Source: Furcasterigmium furcatum
Taxonomy: Eukaryota > Ascomycota > Sordariomycetes > Glomerellales > Plectosphaerellaceae
Direction of reading: 5' to 3'
NCBI GenBank assembly: GCA_001599815.1
Contig: BCIA01000003.1
Location: 2,480,001-2,544,000, forward strand
DNA: 64,000 nt
This document shows positions 32,130 to 42,897 of this stretch, in pieces. Position numbers and translations under genes: made by a program. The notes below the pieces were generated by a model. It did no database searches, was not told the origin of the DNA, and worked only from the letters and a program-made list of their open reading frames with translations. The stretch's first letter is position 1; each line of letters begins with the position of its first letter.

Positions 32130-34010
32130 GGTGTTAGCACTTGTTCTATCAAAGAAGCAAGGGGCCACGAGGAGGAGATCGGAGCAATGTGGACGGGAAA
32201 GGAAGAAAACAAGACGATGGGTCAACAGGAAAGATAGATTGGGTGCTGTCGGCCCGGCAGGCGTGAAGCGCAGGGACGGCAGTGGGCAGAGCTAAGGGAG
32301 AGCAGGAGAGGAGAGGAGAGGTCCCAGGTTCCAGCCGAGCACTTCAGCCGAAACCTAGAGAGTGCGAACGATGGGGTGAAACACATACGCTCATGATGAT
32401 GTGAGGGGACCGCGAAGGCGTCTTCCCTGTGGTCGGTTATGTATGGAGCGGGTCTCGAGGATCGGTCCCGCTGCTGGGATGTGTCGACAGTCGAGATGAT
32501 TATGCGTCGCCGGGTGGTCGTGTGGTCGTGACGTTTCGCCCGTTCGTGCCGGTGCGAGAGCTGGAATGCGGGAGGGACGATTCGAGGAGCGTCGGCGCGA
32601 GAGAGGAGGAAACAGAAATGTGCAAGGCCTTGCTCGCGGACAAGGATGATCGACCGTCAGATAGGAGGTGCGTGCGCGCGTATTGTCGCCTATACTGTTC
32701 TGCCGTCGATAGGGCGAGCAGGGGTGAGAAGGCTGAAGTCGAGGATGGGGAGATGGAATTAGAGAAGGGGGACGGATTGACTGTCGATGCTAGCCAGCCA
32801 ATGGAGCAGGATCCAAGATGGCGGTGGTGTTCCAAGGAAATCGGTCTCAAGGCTCGTCCAAGAAAGGGGCCGTCGTCTCGAGTGGTCACGGATGGTTGGA
32901 TTGGGATGTCGAGGGGTGGAAGAGAAAAGGAGACAAGACAGTCGATCACCCCTGCTCGAAGTCGGGGCGCGAGCTTGTGGTGCTCTGGCGATTGGGTCCA
33001 GGGGCCCAGGAACCGCTTTTTAGGGGGTGTTGGGCCTGCAGCAGAGTCGAGCTCGAGCGAATGAGCGCGCAGCGTGAGGCGCAGGTTCCCGGCTTGGTAT
33101 TCTCAGGGGTCTCGCCCACAGCGGTTGAAACAGTGGATCTTGGGCGTTCTGGAACTGCCTTGGCGTTCCTTTATGTAAGCTCGAGTTTGTTTGAGCAGCA
33201 CCTCGAAATGCAGAGTCGAAAGAGAGGTTGAAAAGGCGAAAGAGGAGCAAACATCACCATTGACTCTGTCGCGAAAGCTGACCGGTTATATTCTTGCAGC
33301 TAGCTGTGGAGGCTTACCCTCCCAAGCTGCAGAGCTGACCACCTAGCCTTACCTCGCAGTCGTAAATGCAGCGGCATGCGGTTGTCCCAAAATAGCTTAC
33401 ATTGCGGTCCACTGAACCTTCAGCATGTTCGCCACCGACCCAACTTTTTTTTGCTGCGGCGTCTCCGACCTCTGCGACCATCACCAGCCTCATGGGTATT
33501 TTTGCGCACTGCCTAAATAGCGCAACAGCCCATCGTGGTATTTTCTGGGCCTGATTAGCATATATTATCGTGCTAGGAAAAGCCGTGCATCTTGGAATAT
33601 TGTCTCCGAGGAGCGCCCACGGGAGAGCCGACACCCTCTACGGCATGGGGAATCCTCCAAGTGATGACCAACAGCAGGGATACTTCAGCCCTACACCGGC
33701 GAAAGCATCCTCGAGGCTAGATTGGGGATTGGGCGTACTATCACCACCGAGGATGCGGAGAAATCGCCGTTATAAACTTCCGTGAATGGAGCTGGGAAAG
33801 ATCCACCTCGACCGACGGAGGCCGTCTCCGAGTCCGGACCGGCCCCGAAATCCCTCAATGGAGCCCCGTGTGTGTGTTGGGCTGAGCCGCGACTGAGATT
33901 TTCAGAAGCCTCACATCCCGAGAGTAGATGACGTGGTTCGGTAAAATACAGAACTTCGCGACTACATCTACTGCACTCCCTCATCACCACGTTCACTTCA
34001 CGCTCCGAAG
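32130..34010. other. divergent intergenic region, SSO1 / SBPase-like gene
   Basis: 1.88 kb. The SSO1 side has a GGAGA-rich tract (about 32300-32325). The SBPase side has TATAAAC at 33771-33777, 240 nt before its ATG, and TACCTA/CTTACC-type motifs at 33311-33355. A plus-strand frame at 32429-33064 lacks a family-like sequence and probably represents SSO1 leader/promoter read backwards. Confidence 0.5.
33771..33777 (+). promoter_or_regulatory. putative TATA box of the SBPase-like gene
   Basis: TATAAAC, 240 nt upstream of the ATG at 34011. It is the only good TATA match on this side of the divergent region. Confidence 0.4.
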
Positions 34011-35033
34011 ATGGGAGACGCCGGCCCCAACAGTTCAGGGGCTCTTCCTCCCCTGGCCCGTTATCTTGAATCACTCCTCCCGGGTGACCGCGCATCGCTC
34101 TCCTCAACCGTCATCCCGTCCCTGATCCAGGCCGTTGCCGATATCGCGGACACTCTCAGGGCCTCCCACCATGTCGCCCTCGCCGGCACCGCAAATGCCT
34201 TTGGCGACGACCAGCTCAACGTCGACGTCTCCGCCGAGAACATCCTCCGCGCCGCCCTGGCCCAGTGCCCCTCCGTGACCACGGCCAGCAGCGAGGAAGA
34301 CCCCATCGAGCGACCAGTCCATGCCTCTGCGCCCTCAAGCACAAGCACCTCCCCGGAGCAGTACACCGTCGCCTTCGACCCCCTCGACGGAAGCTCCATC
34401 ATCGCCCCCAACTGGACTGTCGGCACCATCCTCGGCATCTGGGACGGCCCAACCGCCCTGAACCAGGACCCGACGACGAGGCAGGTCGCCTCCATCCTCG
34501 GCGTCTTCGGCCCCCGTACGACAGCCATCATTGCCCTCCGCGTCCCTGGCGCCCAGCCCACCTGCTTCGAAGTTGCCATCGACCCCTCCCCGGCGCGCGA
34601 GCACACGCTCCTCCGCACGGAAATCCGCCTGGCGGACGCGCCGCACAAGACGCGGTACTTCGCCCCCGCGAACCTCCGCGCCGCCGCGGAGAACGAGCAG
34701 TACGCCGCCCTGATCTCGAGGTTCATCGTAGAGAAGTGGACGCTGCGGTACTCGGGCGGCCTGGTGCCGGACCTGGTGCATGCTCTGGTCAAGGGGCATG
34801 GCGTCTACGTCTCACCTGTGACGGGGAAGAGCAAGGCGAAGCTGAGACGGTTGTATGAGCTGTGCCCTGTGGCGCTGATTCTCGAGTGTGTTGGCGGAAA
34901 GGCCGTGGACTCGGCTGATAGCACGCGGATCTTGGAGAGGCCGGTGGGTGATTGTGACGAGAGGGGAGGGCTGGTGTGCGGCAATGCCGAGGATGTTGAT
35001 GAGGTTGTCAAGGCGCTGGTCGGGGGTGTCTGA
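34011..35033 (+). CDS. class-I FBPase superfamily phosphatase, sedoheptulose-bisphosphatase-like
   Basis: Single exon, 340 aa. Metal-site motifs of class-I fructose-1,6-/sedoheptulose-1,7-bisphosphatases are all visible: SSEED (about residues 92-96), FDPLDGSSII (about 122-131) and the C-terminal Glu in LYELCPVALILECVGGKAVD (about 286-305). The context of the DPLDGSS motif (NWTVGTILGIWDG) is closer to SBPase than to the gluconeogenic FBPase (NxxxGTIFxIY with a longer N-terminal AMP site, which is absent here). It should hydrolyse a sugar bisphosphate in the cytosol. In a non-photosynthetic fungus, SBPase activity would feed ribose-5-phosphate synthesis, but the substrate is inferred from sequence style only. 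Yeast uses the unrelated Shb17 for this. Confidence 0.85.
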   Translation: MGDAGPNSSGALPPLARYLESLLPGDRASLSSTVIPSLIQAVADIADTLRASHHVALAGTANAFGDDQLNVDVSAENILRAALAQCPSVTTASSEEDPIERPVHASAPSSTSTSPEQYTVAFDPLDGSSIIAPNWTVGTILGIWDGPTALNQDPTTRQVASILGVFGPRTTAIIALRVPGAQPTCFEVAIDPSPAREHTLLRTEIRLADAPHKTRYFAPANLRAAAENEQYAALISRFIVEKWTLRYSGGLVPDLVHALVKGHGVYVSPVTGKSKAKLRRLYELCPVALILECVGGKAVDSADSTRILERPVGDCDERGGLVCGNAEDVDEVVKALVGGV

Positions 35034-35387
35034 TCAGAGCGTAGTTCAGACATAGGCTGCGGTTGCATTCAGAGATGGGCATTAGACGCACAAGAGCCGG
35101 AGTTTAGACCATAGAATAGACCTGCCTAAAGGAGTGAAGACAGATAGAATGAGAGCTGTGATATTAATGTTCAGAGTATGCCATCTATCAAGCGACGCCT
35201 GAGAAACACCCGACGCCTGAGAAACACCCAACGCCTGGCTAGAAAAACAGAAAAGTTCCGCTGTGCATGTACAGATGCATTCAATCGTAAACAGCCGCCG
35301 AATCATTCACAGACAGGGAAAGGGAAAACCTCAGAGTGCGGGGTGATGCGTCTGCATCAGCCAGAACCACCGTCACCCACGCCTCTG
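35034..35387. other. intergenic, convergent 3' regions
   Basis: 3'-to-3' spacer that includes a short 18-bp tandem repeat (35195-35237). Otherwise empty. Confidence 0.6.
35195..35237. repeat. 18-bp tandem repeat, 2.4 copies
   Basis: ACGCCTGAGAAACACCCG is followed by the same unit with one change and then a partial third copy. Confidence 0.85.
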
Positions 35388-36443
35388 TCAGCCAGAGTCC
35401 CCGTCGCTGTCGTCATTCTTGGGCACCCCAGCCTTCTGCTGAGGCGCTTCATCAGGCGCCTGTTGGGCCTCGTCCTTGCTGGCCCGCTTCTCGCCAGCCG
35501 CCACCATATTCCGGATAAGGCTCATGTTCTTATCGAAATCCTCGAGGATCGACGGGTAGTCGTCCTTCGTGGGCGCGATAGAAGCCTTATCGCCGCTCTG
35601 AGAGATGCGGAGGCTCCCGCGGGCATCGACCGCATCCTCTTCGGCAACCTCAACGCCGTTGATCTTCAGCATCAAGCCGCCGGTGCTGCCGCCTTCCTCC
35701 GACTCTGTACCCGTCTTCGCCTTGGCCGGGTTGCCGCTGGCGGAGGCCGAGTCCTCCATTCGGGTGATCTTGGCGTCCATCACGGCGAATCCGCCACTGA
35801 TGCTCGAGGCCGATGTGACCTTCCAATTGCCAGTGGCTTGCCCGGTGGCTGGATCGGTAACCGGGGCCACGTCGACGATGATGCCGTGGCTTCGAGGTGG
35901 TTGTCGGGAGTCGGTGGATGCTTCGGGTTCGCGCGAGCGGGCGATCGCCGCTGTCAGCTCGGCCGGGTCATCATCAGCGAAGATGTACTGAACCCGCGGA
36001 TGGTGCGCCTGCTGGCCGCCAGAGGAGGAAGCCCCAGAGTTGATGTTGTTAACAAGCGTGAAGAAGCCGGCTGGGTCGAGCTTGGCATTCTGAGGCGGGG
36101 GCGGTTCTTGATGCGCCGGACCGAGTCCGTGGGCTTCGGCAGGAGGGCCGGACGGCTGGGAGGCTTGGAGCGGCTCCGGTTCCTTGGGTACAGGCTGTTC
36201 CTGCTCTGGTACCGGAGCTACAGCCTCGGGCTGGGTGTTGGATGCGGTGTCGGCCATGATGGGAGCCACGGGTTCGGCGTGGGAACCGCGAGGGTTGTGG
36301 AAGCCGCCGGGGCCTTGGGATATCGAGGCTATGTCTCTCCGAGTCTTCCTTTTTGCTCTCTTCGAGGGTTTGGCATCTTTCTGGGCCTTTGATGACGTTG
36401 AGGTGTCTTCCTCGATGGTCGGGAGAGAACGATCGAAGGACAT
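35388..36443 (-). CDS. hypothetical acidic/Pro-rich fungal protein
   Basis: Single exon, 351 aa. A Lys/Arg patch near residues 26-36 (PSKRAKRKTRR) could be a nuclear localisation signal. Residues 60-125 are Pro/Glu/Gln-rich and disordered. A folded-looking core begins about residue 145 (RVQYIFADDDPAELTAAIAR), followed by GIIVDVAPV, WKVTSASSISGGFAVMDAKI (about 215-235), and GGLMLKINGVEV. The C terminus (YPSILEDFDKNMSLIRNMVA, then an acidic Asp/Ser tail) is also ordered-looking. The YIFADDDPAEL and GNWKVTSASS blocks give the impression of a conserved ascomycete protein, but I cannot name it and assign no function. It lies downstream of, and on the same strand as, APC11. Confidence 0.75.
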   Translation of the reverse strand: MSFDRSLPTIEEDTSTSSKAQKDAKPSKRAKRKTRRDIASISQGPGGFHNPRGSHAEPVAPIMADTASNTQPEAVAPVPEQEQPVPKEPEPLQASQPSGPPAEAHGLGPAHQEPPPPQNAKLDPAGFFTLVNNINSGASSSGGQQAHHPRVQYIFADDDPAELTAAIARSREPEASTDSRQPPRSHGIIVDVAPVTDPATGQATGNWKVTSASSISGGFAVMDAKITRMEDSASASGNPAKAKTGTESEEGGSTGGLMLKINGVEVAEEDAVDARGSLRISQSGDKASIAPTKDDYPSILEDFDKNMSLIRNMVAAGEKRASKDEAQQAPDEAPQQKAGVPKNDDSDGDSG

Positions 36444-36850
36444 GGCGCCGAGGGGAGGTGGGCTTATCGTTATCGGAGCTTTTATCGCTATCGCCCACGT
36501 GACTTTCGTTGAGGTTGGGTTGGATCAGCAGCTGATGAACCAATACTGAGCTCACCCACTGGAAGGGAAAAGAATAAGTGCAGGCTTTATTTCAATGAGT
36601 TTTGTGAGGCAGAGCTCCGAAAGAGTGACCTGGGAATTCTGGCAGTTGAAGTTCCCGCAAAAGCCTGCAAGGCAACGGGATTTGAGTGCGCCGCCGGGTG
36701 GCTTTCAAGGCAACCAACCGCGCAGGATTCGAGTGATCAAAACGGCCGTATTCGGCGCTTCCATTGAATGTCCTAATGCATATTGGGTATCTCTGGTACT
36801 AGGGAAGAACGAAGAACGAAGAACACAAACACAAATATGCTTCCTCCCGG
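36444..36850. other. intergenic, hypothetical-gene promoter and APC11 3' region
   Basis: Tandem minus-strand spacer. No motif recognised. Confidence 0.55.
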
Positions 36851-37328
36851 TCATGTACCGATCTCTGCAGGCTCAGTCGTCGTCTGGTTCATGGTCTTGT
36901 TACCCGTGTCGTTCCCCTGCTCATTCCATTCGAATTCTAGAGGAAGAATTGTCAGTGTAGACTCCGGCAAAGAATATTAAAGACATACTCTGTCGACACA
37001 TGGGGCATTGTCCTTTGGCTGCGTCTTGCTTGATCCATTCTAGGATGCAGTGCTGCTCCATGTAAGTCACCGGGCTGGCAGCAAAAGGGAAGATAGACCG
37101 ACCATGTGGAAATTGTGAGCACACTTTCCTGACACTTGAGGCCTGTTAGAGGTCATCTCTGAGCCGGAAGATCATGAGGCACTCACAGATACTGCAGTCA
37201 TCGCCTGGGTACTTGCAGGTCGGGCATGTGCCGTCAAAGTGGACTTGGCAGATACCGCAGACATCGTCCTCGGGCAGGTCCCATTTCCAGGTCGCCACCG
37301 TCTCCCAGCGAGTGATCTTGACCTTCAT
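36851..37328 (-). CDS. APC11: anaphase-promoting complex RING-H2 subunit APC11
   Basis: Four small exons, 37328-37187, 37134-37103, 37052-36989 and 36936-36851 (107 aa; introns 52, 50 and 52 nt). The start MKVKITRWETVATWKWDLPE is the invariant APC11 N terminus. The RING-H2 zinc ligands follow: CGIC, then CPTC, CSILSGKCAHNFHMHC, and CPMC. WIKQDAAKGQCPMCRQKFEW closes the domain as in Apc11. The short C-terminal tail is Asn/Thr-rich. It binds the E2 and, with the Apc2 cullin, forms the catalytic core of the APC/C that ubiquitinates securin and cyclins. The acceptor of intron 1 (ctcaag) was chosen because only it keeps the RING frame; another AG 13 nt upstream breaks it. Divergent from the sulfurtransferase gene. 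Confidence 0.95.
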
Positions 37329-37836
37329 TGCCGAGAGGTTTTGTTGGGGAGCTTTGGTGTTTGCTGTAATATCTAACGAGCCCCCGATGCTTTGTTTTGG
37401 GCTGGGTCAACAACACGGTTGACGGCGTCAAGGCGCACCGTTCCAGATTGGAGCTAAGCCAAAAGGTGGGCCCTCCGAAACAGGCGCTGGGTGGCCCAAG
37501 CTCCTCGCATCCGCGGCATTCCGGTGTGGTCCGTCATCCCGCATTCTCCTTATCAGTGCTCCGAAGGTTTCCAGCCATCCCCAGCACCACCTAGTCGGGA
37601 TCAACCACCACCACCTGCCTCCTCACCACCTTTACCGCGGCCGACGTGCCAGGGAGACCTACAGGGACGACAGAGCGATGCATATTCGCTGACCTACGCG
37701 GCAACCACTGCTCCTGACTTCCTCCTCGACAGGGTCGGGCTTTTGGAACCTCCAACCGTGTGACAGTGCCGTTCCGCCGTGGTCCGCTCAACCGCCATCA
37801 CGCAATTGACCAACCTCGAACCCCGCCACCCTCACC
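37329..37836. promoter_or_regulatory. divergent promoter region, APC11 / sulfurtransferase
   Basis: 508 bp between divergent starts. The sulfurtransferase side is rich in CACC and CCA. No supported frame. Confidence 0.5.
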
Positions 37837-38911
37837 ATGGCGGCCGTCGCCATCTTCCGGTCGACGACCCGGGCGTCTATGCCCCGGTGCACTGCGAAGA
37901 CCTACCAGATCGGCCTCAGTGCCTCTCGACGCTCCTTCTCCTCCTATCTCGTCACCCCCAAGGAGCTCAACGAGGCCTTGAGCAAGAACCCGCCCACCAA
38001 GATCAGCACAGACCCCAGGACCATCCCGCTCTGCGCGGCGTGGTTCCTCCCCAATGACGGCCGCAAGGGCATCGACGTCTACCGGGAGCAGAGGATACCC
38101 AAGGCTCGCTTCTTCGACCTCGACAAGGTCATCGACCGCCGCAGCCCGTACCCCCACATGCTGCCCTCCGGCAAGGACTTTGCCGCGACCATGAGCGAGC
38201 TCGGCATCAGGAAGGACGACGTCGTCGTCGTCTACGACACGAAGGAGCTCGGCATCTTCAGCGCACCCCGCGTCGCCTGGACGCTGCGCATCTTCGGACA
38301 CCCCAAGGTGCACATCCTCGACAACTTCAAGCTGTGGGTCGAGGAGGGCCTGCCGACCGAGTCCGGTGAGCTGTACACCGTCGAGTGCGGCCCGTACCAG
38401 ATCCCCCAGATGGAGGAGAACAAGGTCGCCGACTTCGAGGAGGTGCGGGAGGCTGCGCTGGAGCATAACAAGGAGGGCGCCGAGGGCATCCAGATCCTGG
38501 ATGCCAGGTCGCCCGGCCGGTTCACCGGCAAGGACCCGGAGCCCCGTGAGGGTATCTCTTCCGGCCACATGCCCGGTTCTATCAACATCCCCTTCAGCGC
38601 CGTTCTCGATCCCACAACCAAGACCTTCCTGCCCGCCGACAAGCTGAGGCAGCTGTTCAAGGAGAAGGGCGTTGACCCCGAGAGGCCCATCATCTCGAGC
38701 TGCGGTACCGGCGTCAGCGCCTGCGCCCTCGAGACTGCCCTGGAGCTGGCCCAGTACGGCAACCCTGAGAAGCGCAAGGTATACGACGGCAGCTGGACGT
38801 GAGTCATCCATCCCCAACCCCGTACAAACATCAATCCAGACTAACACCGGCGGTAGTGAGTGGGCTCAGCGCGTTTCCCCGTCCGAGTCCCTGATCAGAA
38901 AGATCGAGTGA
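37837..38911 (+). CDS. TUM1: mitochondrial thiosulfate/3-mercaptopyruvate sulfurtransferase
   Basis: Two exons, 37837-38798 and 38857-38911 (338 aa). The first 35-40 residues (Arg/Ser-rich, SRRSFSSYLV) are a mitochondrial presequence. There are two rhodanese domains: an inactive N-terminal one (about 40-180; IPLCAAWFLP, IPKARFFDLD, VVVYDTKELGIFSAPRVAWT) and a C-terminal one (about 205-330; ILDARSPGRFTG, SGHMPGSINIPFS). The active-site loop is SSCGTGVSA with the persulfide Cys at residue 289, as in the CG[ST]GVTA loop of mercaptopyruvate sulfurtransferases. The second exon supplies SWTEWAQR and the tail. It transfers sulfane sulfur from mercaptopyruvate or thiosulfate. The yeast homologue Tum1 supplies sulfur for tRNA thiolation, which is a likely role here. 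Confidence 0.93.
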
Positions 38912-39656
38912 GGCGCTGGATTTGCCGCGCCGGGCAGACTTTTTGCGCGTGGACCGCGATACCCGTCTTACTCCCCTCCTGGTTTTCTCTACTCTACGAT
39001 ATCCCGGCTCATGAAAAACGGGGATTTCTTCCTCCTTTGGCGACTGACTACGTACGCATCGGCGGCTTTGCTTTGTTTTTGGCGGATGGACGCGAGGTTG
39101 TGACAGTGAGGGTCAGGATGTAAATAGCCTCAGCAAGTAATTGCATGTGATTGACCCCGACGGCAGGCGGATCGAGTCTCGCGTGATGTCGGCGATTGAA
39201 GGATAGACAGAGAAGAAATGAATTTTCTTAAGATTTAGTCTGATGTGATGGAAGACAGGTCCTTCAAAACCACCCAATTCTCATCCATTGACTGGAATTG
39301 GAGTGGTAGTATCGTTCCGTTATACCTCCGAGTGAATACGGACACCGGGTGAATTCAGGGGCAGTTGTCCGGCGTCGCTCGGTGAGCTCGGTGAACCCCA
39401 CTCACCGAAACAGGCTCCACCAAAATGTGCCCCACCCCTTAGGGCTGCCTCATTCGTTAGGCGCCGAAAACTAGGGCTTCGGTTTTCGCTCAGCAGCCAG
39501 GACACACATTTTCGGCCCCATCGCCAGCAAAGTCGTCGCCCTCGCACCCCCGCAAAAAAAGTTGCGACGTCTACAACCCTCACCTGCAACACCAAACCGC
39601 GCTTGACGGCCCTCGACGACACCGACGTTCGACTAATCCGACCAGCAAACGCAAAT
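38912..39656. other. intergenic, RPS2 promoter
   Basis: Tandem spacer. The RPS2-proximal part contains CTAGGGCTT (about 39472), resembling the TAGGG-type elements near fungal ribosomal protein genes, and a CAAC/CACC-rich leader. No gene is supported. Confidence 0.5.
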
Positions 39657-40845
39657 ATGGCCGACCGTGGAAGCTCCGCCCCCCGTGGCGGTGGTGGTTT
39701 CGCATCCCGTGGTGGTGACCGCGGCCGTGGTGGTGACCGTGGACGTGGACGTGGCCGTGGACGTGGTACGTGGCATTCGAGGACGGATTGAGGCCGGATG
39801 CGATGTGTCTGGAGGGCATTGTTGCGGCTGCGCTCGTGCTGCTGCTTGTCGGTGCCCTCGGATCGCCGTCCGGGCCTCGTCCGCCGAATTGTTGGGATCG
39901 CGGCAACTGACTGGAAACAGGTCGCCGTGGCGGCAAGTCCGAGGAGAAGGAGTGGCAGCCCGTCACCAAGCTCGGCCGTCTCGTAAAGGCCGGCAAGATC
40001 AACTCCATGGAGGAGATCTACCTGCACTCCCTTCCCGTCAAGGAGTAAGTTCAATCCAGAATCAGCTCAGCGGGGTTTATCGATCCAATTGCTAACTGAC
40101 CGCCCTCAGGTACCAGATCGTCGACAACTTCGTATGTTCCACCCGAACCGCTACATCGATCCCTCGATGCGAATCCGAGCCAACCCCACGAACGATATAC
40201 TGACTGAACGCGATGTAGTGCCCCGGCCTGAAGGATGAGGTCATGAAGATCAAGCCCGTCCAGAAGCAGACCCGTGCCGGTCAGCGTACCCGTTTCAAGG
40301 CCGTCGTCGTCATTGGCGACTCCAACGGCCACGTCGGTCTCGGCATCAAGACCTCCAAGGAAGTCGCTACCGCCATCCGCGCTGCTATCATCATCGCCAA
40401 GCTCTCCGTCATCCCCGTCCGTCGTGGTTTCTGGGGCTCCAACCTTGGCCAGCCTCACTCCCTCCCCACCAAGGAGTCCGGCAAGTGCGGTTCCGTCACC
40501 GTTCGCGTACGTATCCCCTCCCCCCGAATCCGCCGCGATGCCACGGCGGCGCCGCTCTCAAGACCGACCGTGCTGACCTCCTCCCAGCTGATCCCCGCCC
40601 CCCGTGGTACCGGCCTCGTCGCCTCCCCCGCCGTCAAGCGTCTCCTCCAGCTCGCCGGTGTTGAGGACGCCTACACCTCGTCCGCCGGCTCCACCAAGAC
40701 CCTCGAGAACACCCTGAAGGCCACCTTCATCGCCGTCTCCAACACCTACGGCTTCCTGACGCCCAACCTCTGGAAGGAGACCAAGCTCATCAGGAGCCCG
40801 CTTGAGGAGTTCGCCGACACGCTTCGGGAAGGCAAGAAGTACTAG
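39657..40845 (+). CDS. RPS2: 40S ribosomal protein S2 (uS5)
   Basis: Five exons, 39657-39765, 39921-40044, 40110-40131 (22 nt), 40219-40506 and 40588-40845 (266 aa); the first intron, 155 nt, is the longest. The N terminus is an RGG-rich tail (GGDRGRGGDRGRGRGRGRG), a substrate for arginine methylation. Then EWQPVTKLGRLVKAGKI, SLPVKEYQIVDNF, the S5 domain (VVIGDSNGHVGLGIKTSKEV, IRRGFWG-type VIPVRRGFWGSNLGQPHSLP), and VTVRLIPAPRGTGLVASPAV. The C terminus is TLKATFIAVSNTYGFLTP. The length is usual for fungi. It is part of the 40S decoding region. AATAAA at 40971-40976 may be the polyadenylation signal. Confidence 0.98.
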
Positions 40846-41203
40846 ACGGAGAGGTTGACGGGATGACGCGGGTCTGTTAAACCAAAGGAAAGGCGTTGCT
40901 ATTTGCGCATTTCTCTGCATCGTCGGTTGGCCTGGGCATGAATTACGGCTTATGGGCTAGCTCGGATCTGAATAAAAGGATCAAACTTCAGCAAGGGACG
41001 AAAGATCGGATGTGACTGATGCGTGATGGCGTGAGGTTGGGACCACGGCTCCGTCGGGGTCACTCGGGGCCACGGAAACAGGATCATCGGGCATGATGTT
41101 CGGCGGTCTGGCGTTTCTGGGCCCAGATATTGTCTCCCCTTTCTCGGAACTAACTGAGTTTACCTAGGATAAGTATGCTGGCTCACTGGTCTCGTTCTAT
41201 CAG
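40846..41203. other. intergenic, convergent 3' regions
   Basis: 3'-to-3' spacer with AATAAA at 40971 and TACCTAGG at 41161. No gene is supported. Confidence 0.55.
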
Positions 41204-42897
41204 TTAAGGATCCTCCGGATCCTCCAGGTGCTGCCACGGATACCGCGCTTCTCTTCGCATCTGGCCAAGGGATACCTTGTCGACCACCTCGATCTCGAGC
41301 CCCAGATGATGAATAGCGTCGGCGTGAGACTTGACAAGGTCGGCGGGGAAGATGCGGCTCACGATCCGCTGTCGATGGACTATGCCGTTACGCCGAAGAG
41401 AGACAAGCTCCCAGGCAGTGACAACATCAGGGGGCAGCGCCAGGGACCATGTACCGTTGCACGCGATCTCCGTGGTTGCGTCTGGCACATACTTGTACCT
41501 GAAAAGACACGCCTGCTCCGTCCGTCCGTACCACAGCTCAAGAGTCTGCAGCGCGGGCATTCTGCGGGCGCCATGAGCTGCTGTTAGGAGCAGCCGCTTG
41601 GTGTCTTCCTCGTTGCCTCGGGGGAAGGAAATCTCTCTCGTCTCGCCCGGGCAGCGTAGAGCCGGCGATGTAAGGGACACAGAGGCCAGGTCCGGCCATG
41701 TGCCGTGGTGTGCTGGTTCCTGGCAGACGGCGTCGAAGAAGTCCAGGGCGTCTGCGACGAAGGACACGGACAGGTTTCGCAACCCCTTGAAATCTCTAGC
41801 CAGGCTGTGTCCGAGAGGCCGATACGGAGACCTGAGCAGCTGTATCCCCATCTCTCTTCTCGGTGCGAGGTACAGGGAATCAATGTCTGCGTTGAAGTCC
41901 TCGAAAAGAACGATGTGCTTCACCGTTTCCGGCGCCCACGTCATCATATTCCGTGTCAGGCCTGGTAACACCCGTCAGCGAGGGCCCTCGCTTGGTGAGC
42001 TTCAGGGACAAGTGCATGCATACCTTCGTCGCGAGATATCTGCCCGCCTGACCACCTTTCCCGCCACCATTCAAACCAGATGGTCTCGAGCCGTGGAAGG
42101 TTTTTGAACAAGTTCTCAAAAGTAATCGGCGACCATGCCCGTCGCGTTTGACGGCGAAGGAGGAGCCTAGTGACGCTTCTGACAATGGGCAACTCCACGA
42201 AGGCGGAAACAGGAAAAGCGAAGATCTTGTCCACGCGTTTTCTGGTGATGGAACGGGCCATCGGCATCCGTTGGCCCCCTGCCCAGCCATGAAATGGGTC
42301 ATCGGGGGCGATGATTTCACGGCGGCCAAGCGCTTGTTCCCCGGGGTCGTCGTCGTCGAAGTCGAAGTCCTTGAAATGGTGCTCCGAGTCGCTCGGAGAG
42401 TGGGCGGACAACTCCAGCGTCAGGTCTTGCCGGAGAACCCCTTCCCAGGCGCCGAGAACGCAAAACAGATCATAAACGGCCTCTCCAGTGACGACAGTGT
42501 TGGCGTTGATCACTCGGCCGAGCTCACTGCCGCTGTCACAGTCAGGACAGTCGTAACGACAAAGATCAACTCGAAGCCAGACGTGGCGGATGAGGGCAAT
42601 CTGTCGCGGGACGAGCCTGGACAATGCCCCGAAGTCATGCTGGTTGAGAATGAGCTTCCCAAAGAGGACTTTCTCGAAGCAAGACTGCCACTCCCTGCAG
42701 ACCGTCGCATATCTGGCGATATGGCGGCGACTGAGGAGAGACGTGATGGGTTGGAGCTGTCCGGCTTCAACACGGGTTTCGGCGCCGCTGTGGCCGCGAG
42801 GATCGGCTAGTTCTTCCAGTATCGAGAGTCGGGTTTCGACTGGCAGCAGAAGCCAGGAGAATGTTCTGCGGTCCATGAAGTGGCGAGTTCCGTTCAT
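41204..42897 (-). CDS. F-box-like hypothetical protein
   Basis: Two exons, 42897-42024 and 41961-41204 (543 aa from MNGTRHF; a second ATG seven codons later, MDRRTFSW, is equally plausible). The N terminus carries an F-box-like segment: LLLPVETRLSILEELAD and, after a short loop, IARYATVCREWQSCFEKVLF. Next come the blocks typical of this ascomycete family: GALSRLVPRQIALIRHVWLR, YDCPDC, LTLELSAHSPSDSEHHFKDF, LPRLETIWFEWW, MPALQTLELWYG. The C terminus (SLGQMRREARYPWQHLED) is also family-like. It is probably a substrate receptor for SCF ligases; the target is unknown. Related in architecture to the gene at 5346-6848. Confidence 0.8.

Noticed and set aside
32429..33064. 211-codon plus-strand ORF upstream of SSO1
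   Set aside because: Lies in the divergent promoter region; Arg/Glu/Ser-rich translation without a family-like segment.
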